Shown here: positions 25,549 to 34,714 of the stretch, piece by piece | Numbering within the stretch: the first letter of the stretch is position 1 | Layout: every line of letters begins with the position of its first letter | Assembly (NCBI RefSeq): GCF_030691135.1 | Contig: NZ_JAUYFA010000034.1 | Span: 1-52,144, forward strand | Length of the DNA: 52,144 nt | Direction: 5' to 3' | Origin: Phreatobacter sp. | Lineage (GTDB): Bacteria > Pseudomonadota > Alphaproteobacteria > Rhizobiales > Phreatobacteraceae | Notes under the pieces: generated by a model | What the model was told of the DNA's origin: nothing | The model's database searches: none | The model's input: only the letters and a program-made list of their open reading frames with translations | Translations under genes and position numbers: made by a program

Positions 25549-26238
25549 TCACGCCACGTGGCTGCCCATCATCGCCCGGTTGCGGATGCCGACAAGGACC
25601 TCGGCGGCGCTCGGGCTGCGGCGCTGACCTTGCGCTCCGGCGAAAACGCCGGGGAGGGGCGTCGCGGCTGACCGTCCCGGGGCCGGACGGGAGGACAGTC
25701 CCTGCATCTGGCTGCGCCTGAGGCAGACGAGCGTCGCCTCGGCCTCGGCGAGCAGCAGGCCCTCGTCCCCCGACCGGCCGGTCGTCCGTTCACGCAGCGC
25801 CCGGACCGCCTGTTCCGCCATGACGATACGCCGGCCGCGCTCGCAGCGCGCCAGCCTGAGTTCGGCGTCGGCGATCCGCTGCTTCTGCCGCTCGATCTCG
25901 GCCACCAGCACCTTCAGACACTGGGTGCCGACGATGCAATCCGTCGAGATCACCGCGATGTCCGCCGCAGCCTCTTCCGCCATGTCGGCGAAGCCGGCCC
26001 TGACAGCCGCGACGGCGCGGCCGTCGAGAGTTTCCATGCGGCTCTTGAGGTTGCGCAGCCGGTGCGCCTCCGACCGTTCGGAGGCTACCGCCGCCGCGAG
26101 CTCCCGACGCGCCAGGGCGAGATCGCGGCTGGCGACGCGCGTCTGGTGGTCTATCAGCGCCAGCGCGTTGCGGTCATCGACGCAGCCGGCACCGACGCGG
26201 AACTGGCCATGCATGAGCGTGAACATGGACTTGAACAT
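25549..26238 (-). CDS. PspA/IM30-like coiled-coil protein
   Basis: 229 residues. It begins MFKSMFTLMHGQ, the amphipathic start typical of PspA/IM30 membrane-stress proteins, and continues as a long helical coiled coil (RDLALARRELAAAVASE, then LKVLVAEIERQKQRIADAE). The last 60 residues are Arg/Pro/Ser-rich and probably disordered. ATG at 26238 fits the family and has GAAGGGG upstream. An alternative ATG at 26262 overlaps an operator. PspA proteins bind stressed membranes. It is divergent from a tetR gene across three identical operators, so it is probably repressed by that TetR. Confidence 0.7.
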   Translation of the reverse strand: MFKSMFTLMHGQFRVGAGCVDDRNALALIDHQTRVASRDLALARRELAAAVASERSEAHRLRNLKSRMETLDGRAVAAVRAGFADMAEEAAADIAVISTDCIVGTQCLKVLVAEIERQKQRIADAELRLARCERGRRIVMAEQAVRALRERTTGRSGDEGLLLAEAEATLVCLRRSQMQGLSSRPAPGRSAATPLPGVFAGAQGQRRSPSAAEVLVGIRNRAMMGSHVA

Positions 26239-26255
26239 CGGCGACCCCTTCGCTA

Positions 26256-26326
26256 TGAACATTGTTCATGAACGATCTCTAGCAAGGTCGTGAACGGCGT
26301 TCAAGTTGTTTTTTGAACGCTGTTCA
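26256..26326. promoter_or_regulatory. Three TGAAC-N3-GTTCA operators between pspA-like and tetR genes
   Basis: Perfect 13-bp palindromes with the same half-site stand at 26256-26268, 26291-26303 and 26314-26326 (centres 35 and 23 bases apart). The first covers the start region of the pspA-like gene, and the last lies 24 bases before the tetR start. Isolated TGAAC half-sites also occur at about 26219 and 26232. This is the layout of an autoregulated TetR operator region. Confidence 0.8.
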
Positions 26327-26350
26327 TTTTTCTTCGGAGGCGGTATCGCC

Positions 26351-26965
26351 ATGACGACGGACCTGCCGGCCAAGCGTGCCCGGCTGCGCGACGACCTGAT
26401 CCTGGCGGCCGAGGCGGCCATCGCTTCCGGCGGGCTCTCCGCCCTGAAGGCGCGCACGCTCGCGGAGGCGGCGGGCTGCGCCGTCGGCGCCATCTACAAC
26501 GTCTTCCCCGACCTCGATGCGCTGATCTTCGCGGTCAATGCCCGCACGCTGGAACGGCTGGATCAGGTCCTCGCGGCGACGATCCGGCCGGGAACTGATC
26601 CCGAAACCGCCATGCGCCGCCTGGCGCTCGCCTATCACGGCTTCTCGCGCACCGAGCGGCGACGCTGGACGGCCGTCTTCGCCCACCAGATCCCGGACGG
26701 GTCGTCGCCGCCCGACTGGTATCTCGGCGTCGTCGGCAAGCTATTCCGTCACATCGAGGGGCCACTGGCCGAGCTCTTGCCCGATGCCCCGCCGGAGGTG
26801 CGCGGCGGGCTCGCCCGCACCCTGTTCTCGGCCACCCACGGCATCGTCTCGCTGGGGCTCGAGGAGAAACTCGGCCCCGCCCCGGACGAGGTCATCGCCC
26901 AGGCGCTGGTGGTGATGACGCGCAGCTGGGTTCTCGGGCTCCCCGGTGCGGTGGCGCCGCGCTGA
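26351..26965 (+). CDS. TetR family transcriptional regulator
   Basis: 204 residues. The DNA-binding helix-turn-helix is within residues 25-60 (ARTLAEAAGCAVGAIYNVFP), and the C-terminal ligand domain is helical. I chose ATG at 26351 with GGAGG ten bases upstream. An earlier in-frame ATG at 26306 would put an operator inside the gene and has no ribosome site. It is divergent from the pspA-like gene and most likely represses both itself and that gene through the three operators. It ends directly against the pbpC stop. Confidence 0.92.
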   Translation: MTTDLPAKRARLRDDLILAAEAAIASGGLSALKARTLAEAAGCAVGAIYNVFPDLDALIFAVNARTLERLDQVLAATIRPGTDPETAMRRLALAYHGFSRTERRRWTAVFAHQIPDGSSPPDWYLGVVGKLFRHIEGPLAELLPDAPPEVRGGLARTLFSATHGIVSLGLEEKLGPAPDEVIAQALVVMTRSWVLGLPGAVAPR

Positions 26966-29020
26966 CTATTCGACCCTGACCGTCACCGAGGCGCTGCGGC
27001 CCTCGCCGTCCACCACCGAGAGCGTGGTGAAGCCCGGCCCGTCGGGCAGGACATTGGCCTGCCGCTGCGCCCCGAACCGCGCCGCGGGGCGCCCGTCCAC
27101 CAGCACCGTGAAAGGTGGCCGACCGCCTGTCGTGCGCACCACCAACTGCTCCATCTCGCCCCGCGCCGCGCCGAGATCGACGCGCACGCCGTCCGGCGGG
27201 AAGGCGATCTTCAGGTCGCGCGTGTCGCCGCTCTCCTCGCGCGCCGGCCCGAAGCGACGCAGCGGCGCGGGCAATTGCGGATGGGTGAGCGCTGCCGCAG
27301 CCGCCGGCCGGGCCGGCATCGCAGCCGGAGACCCGAGGCGGGCGAAGGCATCGAACAGGATCGGCGCCGCGGCGGTGCGACCGGTGATGCCCGGCACCGA
27401 GGATCCGTCGGGCCTGCCGACCCAGACGGCGACCGTGCGGCGGCCGTCGAAGCCGACGGCCCAGGCGTCGCGGTAGCCGTAGGAGGTGCCGGTCTTGTAG
27501 GCGAGGCGGCCGGTCAGCGCCGCATCGGGGGCCGGCGCTTCGGTCAGGATGTCGCCGATATTCCAGGCCGCCGCCTCGTCGGTCAGCGGTCGACCCGCCG
27601 GCTGCGGTGCGCCCAGCCGCTCGACGAGGTCCGCCATCTCGCCACCGCGGGCGAGGCCGGCATAGAGCGCCGCGAGGTCGGCGAGGCGCAGGCCGACACC
27701 GCCGAGCCCGACCGCCAGCCCCGGCACTTCACCGCGCGGCAGGACGGGGCGGATACCCGACTGCTGGAGGCGCGAGAAGAAACGCTGCGGTCCAACGGCC
27801 TCGAGCAGCGCCACCGCCGGCACATTCAGCGACATCTGCAGCGCCACGCGGGTCGGCACCGTGCCCTGATAGCCACGGTCGAAATTCGTCGGTGCATAGG
27901 TGCCGAAGCGTGACGGACGGTCCTCGATGAGCGTCTCGGGATGGGCGAGGCCGGCCTCGTAGGCCATGGCGTAGATGAAGGGCTTCAGCGTCGACCCCGG
28001 CGAGCGCACGGCGCGGGTCATGTCGATGGCGCCCTGCCGCTCGTGGTCGAGCGGATCGGCGGCGCCGATGCGCGCGATCACCGCGCCGGAGCGATGGTCG
28101 ATGGCAATGAGCGCACCCGACAGGCGCGTGCCGAGCGCCCTGACCCGCTCGCGCAGCAGCGCCTCCAGCGCCTCCTGCGCGGGGCGATCATAGGCCATGC
28201 GGTGGACCCGGATCGCCGGCATGGCGGCAATCGCCTCGCCGCTGGCGTGCCAGGCGAAGGTCGGCATCGCCCGGCGCGCGACGGGGACGCGTTCGGCCTT
28301 GCCGGAGGCCGCCTGTTCGGGCTTCAGCACGCCCGCCGCGAGCATGCGGTCGAGCACCCGGTCACGCGCCCGGCGTGCCGCTTCCGGGTGGCGGTCGGGA
28401 CGCCGCGCTTCCGGCGATTGCGGGATGGCGACAAGCAGGGCCGCCTCGCCCGGCGACAGGCGGCGCGGCTCCTTGCCGAAATAGGCGAGCGAGGCGGCGC
28501 GGATGCCCTCGACATTGCCGCCATAGGGCGCCAGCGACAGATAGAGGTCGATGATCCGCGCCTTGCCGAGATCACGCTCCAGCCTGACGGCGCGGGCCAT
28601 CTCGCGCAGTTTCACGGCGATGGAACGCCCATCCTCGCGCTTGTCGATGAGGCGGGCGACCTGCATGGACAGGGTCGAACCGCCGGAGACGATGCGACCG
28701 CTCGTCGCCCACTGGGCGCCGGCCCGCAGCAGCGCCAGCGGGTCGACGCCGGGGTGGCTTGCAAAGCGGCGGTCCTCGTAGGCGGTCAGCATGCGCAAGA
28801 ACAGCGGGTCGACATCGGCGGTGGCTCCGGGAAAACGCCACATGTCGTCATCGGTCTGGAACGGCCGGAGGAGCCGCCCGTTCCGGTCCACCACCTCGCG
28901 GGAGAACGGCGTCTGCGCCCCGTCCGGCCCCGCGCCGGCCCGGTGCAGGGCGCCGCTGCCGCCGAGTCCGGCGAGCACAAGCCCGCCGGCCGCCAGCGCC
29001 GCGATCCGCGCCTTGCGCAT
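26966..29020 (-). CDS. pbpC: Penicillin-binding protein 1C
   Basis: 684 residues, a bifunctional class A peptidoglycan synthase. After an N-terminal membrane anchor comes the GT51 glycosyltransferase with YEDRRFASHPGVD and SGGSTLSMQVARL. Next is the transpeptidase with its Ser in SPGSTLKPF, the SLN motif in MSLNVPAV, and KTGTSYG. The biglycan-binding-type C-terminal domain typical of PBP1C follows. It starts 10 bases after the stop of the alpha-2-macroglobulin gene, a pairing known from many Gram-negative bacteria. Confidence 0.95.
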   Translation of the reverse strand: MRKARIAALAAGGLVLAGLGGSGALHRAGAGPDGAQTPFSREVVDRNGRLLRPFQTDDDMWRFPGATADVDPLFLRMLTAYEDRRFASHPGVDPLALLRAGAQWATSGRIVSGGSTLSMQVARLIDKREDGRSIAVKLREMARAVRLERDLGKARIIDLYLSLAPYGGNVEGIRAASLAYFGKEPRRLSPGEAALLVAIPQSPEARRPDRHPEAARRARDRVLDRMLAAGVLKPEQAASGKAERVPVARRAMPTFAWHASGEAIAAMPAIRVHRMAYDRPAQEALEALLRERVRALGTRLSGALIAIDHRSGAVIARIGAADPLDHERQGAIDMTRAVRSPGSTLKPFIYAMAYEAGLAHPETLIEDRPSRFGTYAPTNFDRGYQGTVPTRVALQMSLNVPAVALLEAVGPQRFFSRLQQSGIRPVLPRGEVPGLAVGLGGVGLRLADLAALYAGLARGGEMADLVERLGAPQPAGRPLTDEAAAWNIGDILTEAPAPDAALTGRLAYKTGTSYGYRDAWAVGFDGRRTVAVWVGRPDGSSVPGITGRTAAAPILFDAFARLGSPAAMPARPAAAAALTHPQLPAPLRRFGPAREESGDTRDLKIAFPPDGVRVDLGAARGEMEQLVVRTTGGRPPFTVLVDGRPAARFGAQRQANVLPDGPGFTTLSVVDGEGRSASVTVRVE

Positions 29021-29030
29021 CGGCCGGTTC

Positions 29031-32000
29031 CTACCGGGCGCCGGCCGTCACCTCGGTCTGGCCGACCGCGGTGCGGGCCGCACGCTCGGGCCGGTACATG
29101 TCCTCGATGGTGGCGGGAGGCACGAGATAGCGTCCCGGCGTCACGGCGCGGATCATGTAAGCCGCCTGCCAGCTGCCGGCGGCGCCGCTGGTGCGGCTGT
29201 AGGCGGCCATGAATCGGTCGTCGCGGAAGGCCTTGTAGTCGGGCTGGACGGCTTCCGCCGGCAGCCAGCGCAGGGCAGAGGTCTCGGCCGAGGCGATGAG
29301 GCTCGGATTGTCGATCTCGAACCCGGCCGGCAGCCGGTCGACCAGCATGATCTGGCCGAGCTGGGGCTGTGCCTCGGTCACCTGCAGCACCACGACGAGG
29401 CGGGTGCCCTGGGCGATACGGGCGATATCGGCAGGCCTCCCGTCGAGCGTCATGTAACGCCGCTGCAGCGTGAAACCGTTGGCCGCCGCCGGTTCCGGCG
29501 CCGCCGGGGTGCCGGTGACCGACACGACCGCGCGCACCGTCTCCGGCCCGGTATTGCGCAGGGCGAGGCCCGATCCGAGTTCGTCGGACCGGATCGTCCG
29601 CGCCAGCGCGCCCTCATGGGCCGCGCCGCCGACGTCGAGGCGGATGCGCTTGGCATCCTCGATCAGCGCCTGTGCCGCGAGCACGAGCCAGACCTTCTCC
29701 TGGGTCGAGAGATATCGGGTGCGCCCGCGCAGGTCCTCCACCACGCGCTGGGCGTCGGCAACGATGCGGCGGGTGACGCGCGCCTCGACCCCGAGCGCCA
29801 TCAGCGCGGCTGCGTCGCGCAGCCGCGAGCCATAGTCGAAGCGGCCCATATCGGTCTGGCCGCGGGCGGTGAGCATCGTCACCGCCGAGGCCATGACCCG
29901 CTCGGCCCGGCCCATATCGCCCATCAGGGCGAGCGCCGCGCCGAGCTGGCCGCGCGCCACCGGCGTTGCGATCTCGTTCAGCTGGGTGTCGGCGAGCCAG
30001 CGCAGTTCCGAGAGCGAGCCGCGGCCGTTGCGCGCCAGCACGTAATGGGCATAGGCGAGGTCCATGCCCTTGTTGTCGCCGACGCCGTTGGTGGAGACGA
30101 CGAGGGTTCGCAGCCGCTCGATGGCGAGGTTGAAGGCGGTGGTCGGGATGCCATAGCCCTTCTCCTTCGCCCGCGACAGGAAGTCCGTCACATAGGCGTC
30201 GAGCCAGGCGTCCTCGTTGGAACCGGCATTCCACAAGCCGAACGAACCGGAGCCCGAGGACCGCGACAGGATGCGCTCGATCGAATCGCGGACACGGTCG
30301 GCCACCGGCGTCTCGAGGCCGAGCCCCCCTTCCGCCGCGGCGAGCACGTCGAGATAGAGCAGCGGCAGGGCCCGCGAGGTGATCTGCTCGGTGCAGCCGA
30401 AGGGATAGCGGTCGAGCGCGAGGATCAGGCCGGGCACATCGATGGCGGTCGAGGGGCCGACCGAGACGGCGACCCGCGCCGATCCCGCGAGGAAATCGCC
30501 GAGCAGGTCGCTGGACACGGTGACCGACTGGCCCGGCTCCATGGAGAGGACGGTACGACGGGCGATGTCCGGCAGGGCCGGCCTGACGCCGAGCGCATAG
30601 CGCGAGGTGACGTCGAGGCCGTTGGGACCGGTGAGCTGCACCGACAGGTGCCCGACCCCGAGGCCGGAAGCCGAAAGCGGCAATGATACCGAGCCGCGGC
30701 CGCCGGCGGCACCGAGCTGCACCGTCGCCTGCGTCTGCGTCAGCCGCAGCGGGCCTTCCGGCCTGACGGTGACGCGATAGGCGCCGGCTGGGCCCTCGGC
30801 ATTGACGAAGTCGAGCCGCGCCGTGGCGCTGTCGGCATGGCCGAGCACCCGCGGCAGCGTCGCGGTCACCACGACGGGATCGCGGACGATGACATCGCGG
30901 GAGGCCGAGCCGTGCTTCTTCGTCGTCCAGGCCATGGCCATCAGGCGCACGGTGCCGTTGAAGTCGGGGATGTCGAAGACGGCTTCTGCCGTGCCGTCGG
31001 GTCCGACCGTCAGGATACCGGAGAACAGCGACAGCGGCTGCTGTGCCGGCGGAGCGCCCGAGAAGCGGTTCGTCGGCCCGTCGCCGCCGGAGCGGATGGA
31101 GCCGCGCACCGCCGACATGCCGTCGATGAGCAGACCGTAGAGATCGCGGACCTCGGCCGAGAGCCGACGCTGGCCGAGATAGTGCTCGTCCGGCTTCGGC
31201 GGCTGGTAGTTGGTGATGGTGAGGATGCCGAGATCGACGGCAGCCACGGTCACATGGGCCTGCTCGCCGGGCGACAGGCCATCGACCTTGACCGGGACCC
31301 GCAGCGCGGTGCGCGGCGCCATCTTTTCCGGTGCGGTGAGCGTTACCGTCAGGCGGCGCTCGGTCGTGTCGATGCCGAACCAGGCGAGGCCGATGGCGCG
31401 GCCGGGCATGCGCGAGGCCGCGGCATCGAGAGGCCGGCGCATGAACACGGTCGCATAGGCGCCGGCCCCCCAGTCGCGGCCGACCGGGATCTGGACGGTC
31501 GAGCGGCCCTGCGGCACGTCCACCGTGCGCTCGGCCAGAAGACGGTCGCCCATCACGGCCACCGTCGCCGAGCCGGCGAAGCGTGCATTGATCGCGACCG
31601 TCAACGTCTCGCCAGAGCGATAGGACGGCTTGTCGAGACTCATCTCCAGGACATCCGGCGTATCGGCGGTCCCGCCGGCGCCGTAGCCGGATTCGAAGAT
31701 GACTGTGGTCATCGGCCCGGCGACGTCGCCACCGGCCGTGACCTCGAGGCGATACTTGCCCCAGGGCACCGGGGCACCGATGCGCGGCGCGGCGCCCGAG
31801 GCGGTGGCCTGCACCTCGCCGTCGGCGATGCGCCGCGTCGAGACGATGGCCTGGCTCGCCCAGCCGGAAGTGCCCCGCGTCCAGATCCAGCGCGTCTCGA
31901 GACGCAGCAACTGCCAGGTCAGCGTCCCGGTGCGGCGCGTGCGCCCGTCCGGCGCGACGGCGATGAGTTCGAAGGACGCGGTGTCGTTCTCCGAGACGCG

Positions 32001-34394
32001 GTCGCCCTCGAACAGCGGCTTGACGCCGATGAGCGGCGTTCCCGGCAGAACCGGCACCGTCGCGGTGCGTTCGACGGCGCGGCCGCCGGGCTCGGCGACG
32101 CGGACCTGCAGGCGGGCCGAGAGCGGCCGGGTCGTGTCCTCCATGCGTGGCAGGCGGGCGGCAATCGTCGCCTTGCCGGCATCATCGGTCGAGATGCCAT
32201 CGGGCAGGGGCTCGCGGTCGCGCTTCACCTCCTCGTCGCCGAGGCCGAAGCGGAAGCCGGGGAAATCGGGCAGGTTCGGCGTCGTCTCCATGACGACCTC
32301 GCCCTCGACGGCGAGGCCGGCGCCGGGCATGCCGAAGAGATAGCGGGCATCGATGGTGGCGGCGAAGGGATCGCTGCGCGTCAGTCGCTGGGCGCTGGGC
32401 GCCAGCTCGAAGGCGATCCGGTCGGGCACGAAGTCCTCGACCATGAAACGCGCCTCGCCGGCAGTGGGGCTGCGCGGATCGGTGATCGCGCGCACGCGCC
32501 AGGTGCCCGTCGGCGCCGACGAGACGATCGGAATCGGCACGGCGCGGGCGCCGGCCCCCTGGTCCTGCGTCACGATGCGGCGATATTCGACTCCGTCCGG
32601 GCGCTCGACGATCAGCGTCAGCGGCAGGTTCGGCACCGCATCGCCCTTGGCGTCGCGCAGCAGCGCGGTGAGATAGACCGTCTCGCCGGGCCGGTAGATG
32701 CCGCGTTCGGGAACCAGGAAGGCGTCGAGCGGGCCGGTCACCTCGCGGCCGGCCACACCACGATCGGACAGGTCGAAGGCCGGCTGGCGCAGGTTGAGGA
32801 ACGAGTAATCGCCCTGGGCCGTGGCGGCGACGAGCAGCGAGGGGGCCTGCGAACCCTCGCCGCGGGTGAGGCCCGGTGCGAAGCGGACATGGCCGGAGCC
32901 ATCGGTGCGTGCCGTTCCCAGCACCTCGTTGTTGCGGGCGAGCAGACGCACCTCGACATCGGCCAGCGGCTTCGCCGAATTCAGCGAATGGACATAGCCG
33001 TGCACGCCGTCGACGCCGGACAGCGCGGTCAGTCCGAGATCGGAGACGATGAACCACTGGGCGACGCGGCCGTTGCTGCCGTCGTCGTCTTCGCCCCGGC
33101 GCTGGGCATTGGTCGGCTTGGCGGTGACCACATAGACGCCGGGCTCCAGCGTCCGCACCGCCTCGTCCACCGGCAGGGCGGTGGTGACGTCGGCATTGAG
33201 CCGGTTTTCGGTCTCCAGCTGTCCCTTCCAGACGGAAATGCCGCGCTCGGTGATGAGCTGCTGCATCTCGTAGCTTTCCAGCGGCTTGGGGAATTCCTCC
33301 TGGATCGTCTGGGCGATGGAGCGGTCGCCCATGCGGATGATCTCAACATCCACGGACTGCAGGTTGACGGTGACGACCGGCAGGCCGCGCTGGCCGGTGC
33401 GCGGCAGCACGTAGGACCGGCCGCTGAATCGCACCGCGGGCGTGCGGTCGCGCACGTAGACGGCGACGTCGACATTGCGCGTCAGGCTCTCGCTCGGGAT
33501 CACCGAGGGCAGTCCCTCGCGCAGCTGGAACGTGTAGCGCTCGCCATGCCGCAGGCCGTCGACGCATATCTGCCGGTCCTCGACCGTGATCGGCGGGGCG
33601 TTGACACCGGTCTGGCGGATGTAGGGGGCGAAATCGGTACGGCCGGCGCGCAGGTTCTCGCTGAAGACGAAACAGGCGCGCGGCCGCGTCGCGTCTGAAT
33701 CGACCTTGGTCTCGCGGAAGCGGAAGCCGTGCTGGTCGCGCAGCCGGTTATAGGCCTCGCGCGCCTCCGGCGTGTCTCGGGTCTCGACCACGGCGCGGGC
33801 GATGTCGATGGCCGGGCGCCATTGCTGGCGTGCCACCATGATCTGCCGGACATGGGCGAGGGCGAAGGCCTCCTCGTTGCGGTTGGCGGCGCGCTGATAG
33901 GCCATGTAGGCCGAGGCGAGGACGTCGGTCTGCAACTGCTCGCGCTCGCGCCACTCGTTGGTGCGGACGCCTGCGAGCGCCTGCGAATAGCGGACCCAGG
34001 GCGCCGAATCGGTCCCGGAGCGGAGCGCGATGGTCTCCCATGCCCGCGCGGCCGCGCGGAAATCGCCGCGCGTGGCTGCAGCATCGGCATCCCGGCGGAT
34101 ATCGGCGATCGGGCGCATGTCGGTCGCCTGGCGGGAGGCGATCGAGGCCTCGAAGCGGCGCGCCTGCTCGGCGAGGTCGTCGCGCTGGAAGGCACGCAAC
34201 GGCGGCAGGACCTGCGTCGGTGCCCGCTGCGGCTGCGTGGATTCGGGGCGCGGCTGGGGACGCGGCGGCACCTGGGCGATATCGAGGCGGTCGGGTTCGG
34301 CGGTCTGTGCCTTCACCATCTGCGGGCTGGCGAGCCCGAGCAGGGATGCGACCACAAACGGCCCCGCGGCCGCGAAAAGACCCCGGATGCGCAT
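29031..34394 (-). CDS. Bacterial alpha-2-macroglobulin
   Basis: 1787 residues, a large periplasmic or membrane-tethered protease trap. The start is ATG at 34394 (MRIRGLFAAAG), with AAGGAT upstream and a signal peptide ending near residue 30 (MVKAQ). The open frame further upstream is unsupported. A Pro/Arg-rich segment (about 35-60) is followed by the long array of macroglobulin domains. The thioester motif CTEQ is intact at residues 1334-1337 within PFGCTEQITSRALPLLYLD, followed by the helical thioester domain. No lipobox Cys is seen at the N-terminus, so it is probably soluble or held by an uncleaved signal. It is thought to trap foreign proteases while PBP1C repairs peptidoglycan. Confidence 0.94.
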   Translation of the reverse strand: MRIRGLFAAAGPFVVASLLGLASPQMVKAQTAEPDRLDIAQVPPRPQPRPESTQPQRAPTQVLPPLRAFQRDDLAEQARRFEASIASRQATDMRPIADIRRDADAAATRGDFRAAARAWETIALRSGTDSAPWVRYSQALAGVRTNEWREREQLQTDVLASAYMAYQRAANRNEEAFALAHVRQIMVARQQWRPAIDIARAVVETRDTPEAREAYNRLRDQHGFRFRETKVDSDATRPRACFVFSENLRAGRTDFAPYIRQTGVNAPPITVEDRQICVDGLRHGERYTFQLREGLPSVIPSESLTRNVDVAVYVRDRTPAVRFSGRSYVLPRTGQRGLPVVTVNLQSVDVEIIRMGDRSIAQTIQEEFPKPLESYEMQQLITERGISVWKGQLETENRLNADVTTALPVDEAVRTLEPGVYVVTAKPTNAQRRGEDDDGSNGRVAQWFIVSDLGLTALSGVDGVHGYVHSLNSAKPLADVEVRLLARNNEVLGTARTDGSGHVRFAPGLTRGEGSQAPSLLVAATAQGDYSFLNLRQPAFDLSDRGVAGREVTGPLDAFLVPERGIYRPGETVYLTALLRDAKGDAVPNLPLTLIVERPDGVEYRRIVTQDQGAGARAVPIPIVSSAPTGTWRVRAITDPRSPTAGEARFMVEDFVPDRIAFELAPSAQRLTRSDPFAATIDARYLFGMPGAGLAVEGEVVMETTPNLPDFPGFRFGLGDEEVKRDREPLPDGISTDDAGKATIAARLPRMEDTTRPLSARLQVRVAEPGGRAVERTATVPVLPGTPLIGVKPLFEGDRVSENDTASFELIAVAPDGRTRRTGTLTWQLLRLETRWIWTRGTSGWASQAIVSTRRIADGEVQATASGAAPRIGAPVPWGKYRLEVTAGGDVAGPMTTVIFESGYGAGGTADTPDVLEMSLDKPSYRSGETLTVAINARFAGSATVAVMGDRLLAERTVDVPQGRSTVQIPVGRDWGAGAYATVFMRRPLDAAASRMPGRAIGLAWFGIDTTERRLTVTLTAPEKMAPRTALRVPVKVDGLSPGEQAHVTVAAVDLGILTITNYQPPKPDEHYLGQRRLSAEVRDLYGLLIDGMSAVRGSIRSGGDGPTNRFSGAPPAQQPLSLFSGILTVGPDGTAEAVFDIPDFNGTVRLMAMAWTTKKHGSASRDVIVRDPVVVTATLPRVLGHADSATARLDFVNAEGPAGAYRVTVRPEGPLRLTQTQATVQLGAAGGRGSVSLPLSASGLGVGHLSVQLTGPNGLDVTSRYALGVRPALPDIARRTVLSMEPGQSVTVSSDLLGDFLAGSARVAVSVGPSTAIDVPGLILALDRYPFGCTEQITSRALPLLYLDVLAAAEGGLGLETPVADRVRDSIERILSRSSGSGSFGLWNAGSNEDAWLDAYVTDFLSRAKEKGYGIPTTAFNLAIERLRTLVVSTNGVGDNKGMDLAYAHYVLARNGRGSLSELRWLADTQLNEIATPVARGQLGAALALMGDMGRAERVMASAVTMLTARGQTDMGRFDYGSRLRDAAALMALGVEARVTRRIVADAQRVVEDLRGRTRYLSTQEKVWLVLAAQALIEDAKRIRLDVGGAAHEGALARTIRSDELGSGLALRNTGPETVRAVVSVTGTPAAPEPAAANGFTLQRRYMTLDGRPADIARIAQGTRLVVVLQVTEAQPQLGQIMLVDRLPAGFEIDNPSLIASAETSALRWLPAEAVQPDYKAFRDDRFMAAYSRTSGAAGSWQAAYMIRAVTPGRYLVPPATIEDMYRPERAARTAVGQTEVTAGAR

Positions 34395-34533
34395 GGCGGA
34401 TATCCTTGTTGCGGCCCGACGCCCCATCGCCCGCGGAGCCGGACTGTCCCACCCGCTTGCGACAGGAACAATAAGGGCTGATACGTAATTCCCCTGAGCG
34501 GAAGGCGTCGGAATCGAGACGGCAGGAGTCACT

Positions 34534-34697
34534 GAAGGCCCCACCCGCACCCTCCCCGCGCTGCGCGCGGAGAGGGGGGCTACGGCGACGCGTCCCTGAT
34601 CCGACGGGCTGTGCCTGGCGCCACCGTCGACAACGGCGGAAGGCGTCGAAGTCTCCCTCTCCGCGCGCAGCGCGGGGAGGGTGCGGGTGGGGCCTTC
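34534..34697. repeat. Paired 43-bp inverted repeat (REP/BIME-like element)
   Basis: 34534-34576 and 34655-34697 are perfect reverse complements of 43 bases, separated by 78 bases. Each arm is itself nearly palindromic, with CCCCGCGC TG CGCGCGG at its core. It lies in the 320-base gap between the alpha-2-macroglobulin gene start and the E1 beta stop. Nothing else is seen in this gap. It resembles intergenic palindromic repeats that are often present in many copies in rhizobial genomes, and it could also end transcription of the E1 operon. Confidence 0.8.
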
Positions 34698-34714
34698 TTG
34701 AAACGAAGCGCGCC

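Noticed and set aside
30837-33698. 953-codon plus-strand frame opposite the alpha-2-macroglobulin gene
   Set aside because: There are no recognisable motifs, and the true gene on the minus strand has the CTEQ thioester and the expected length.
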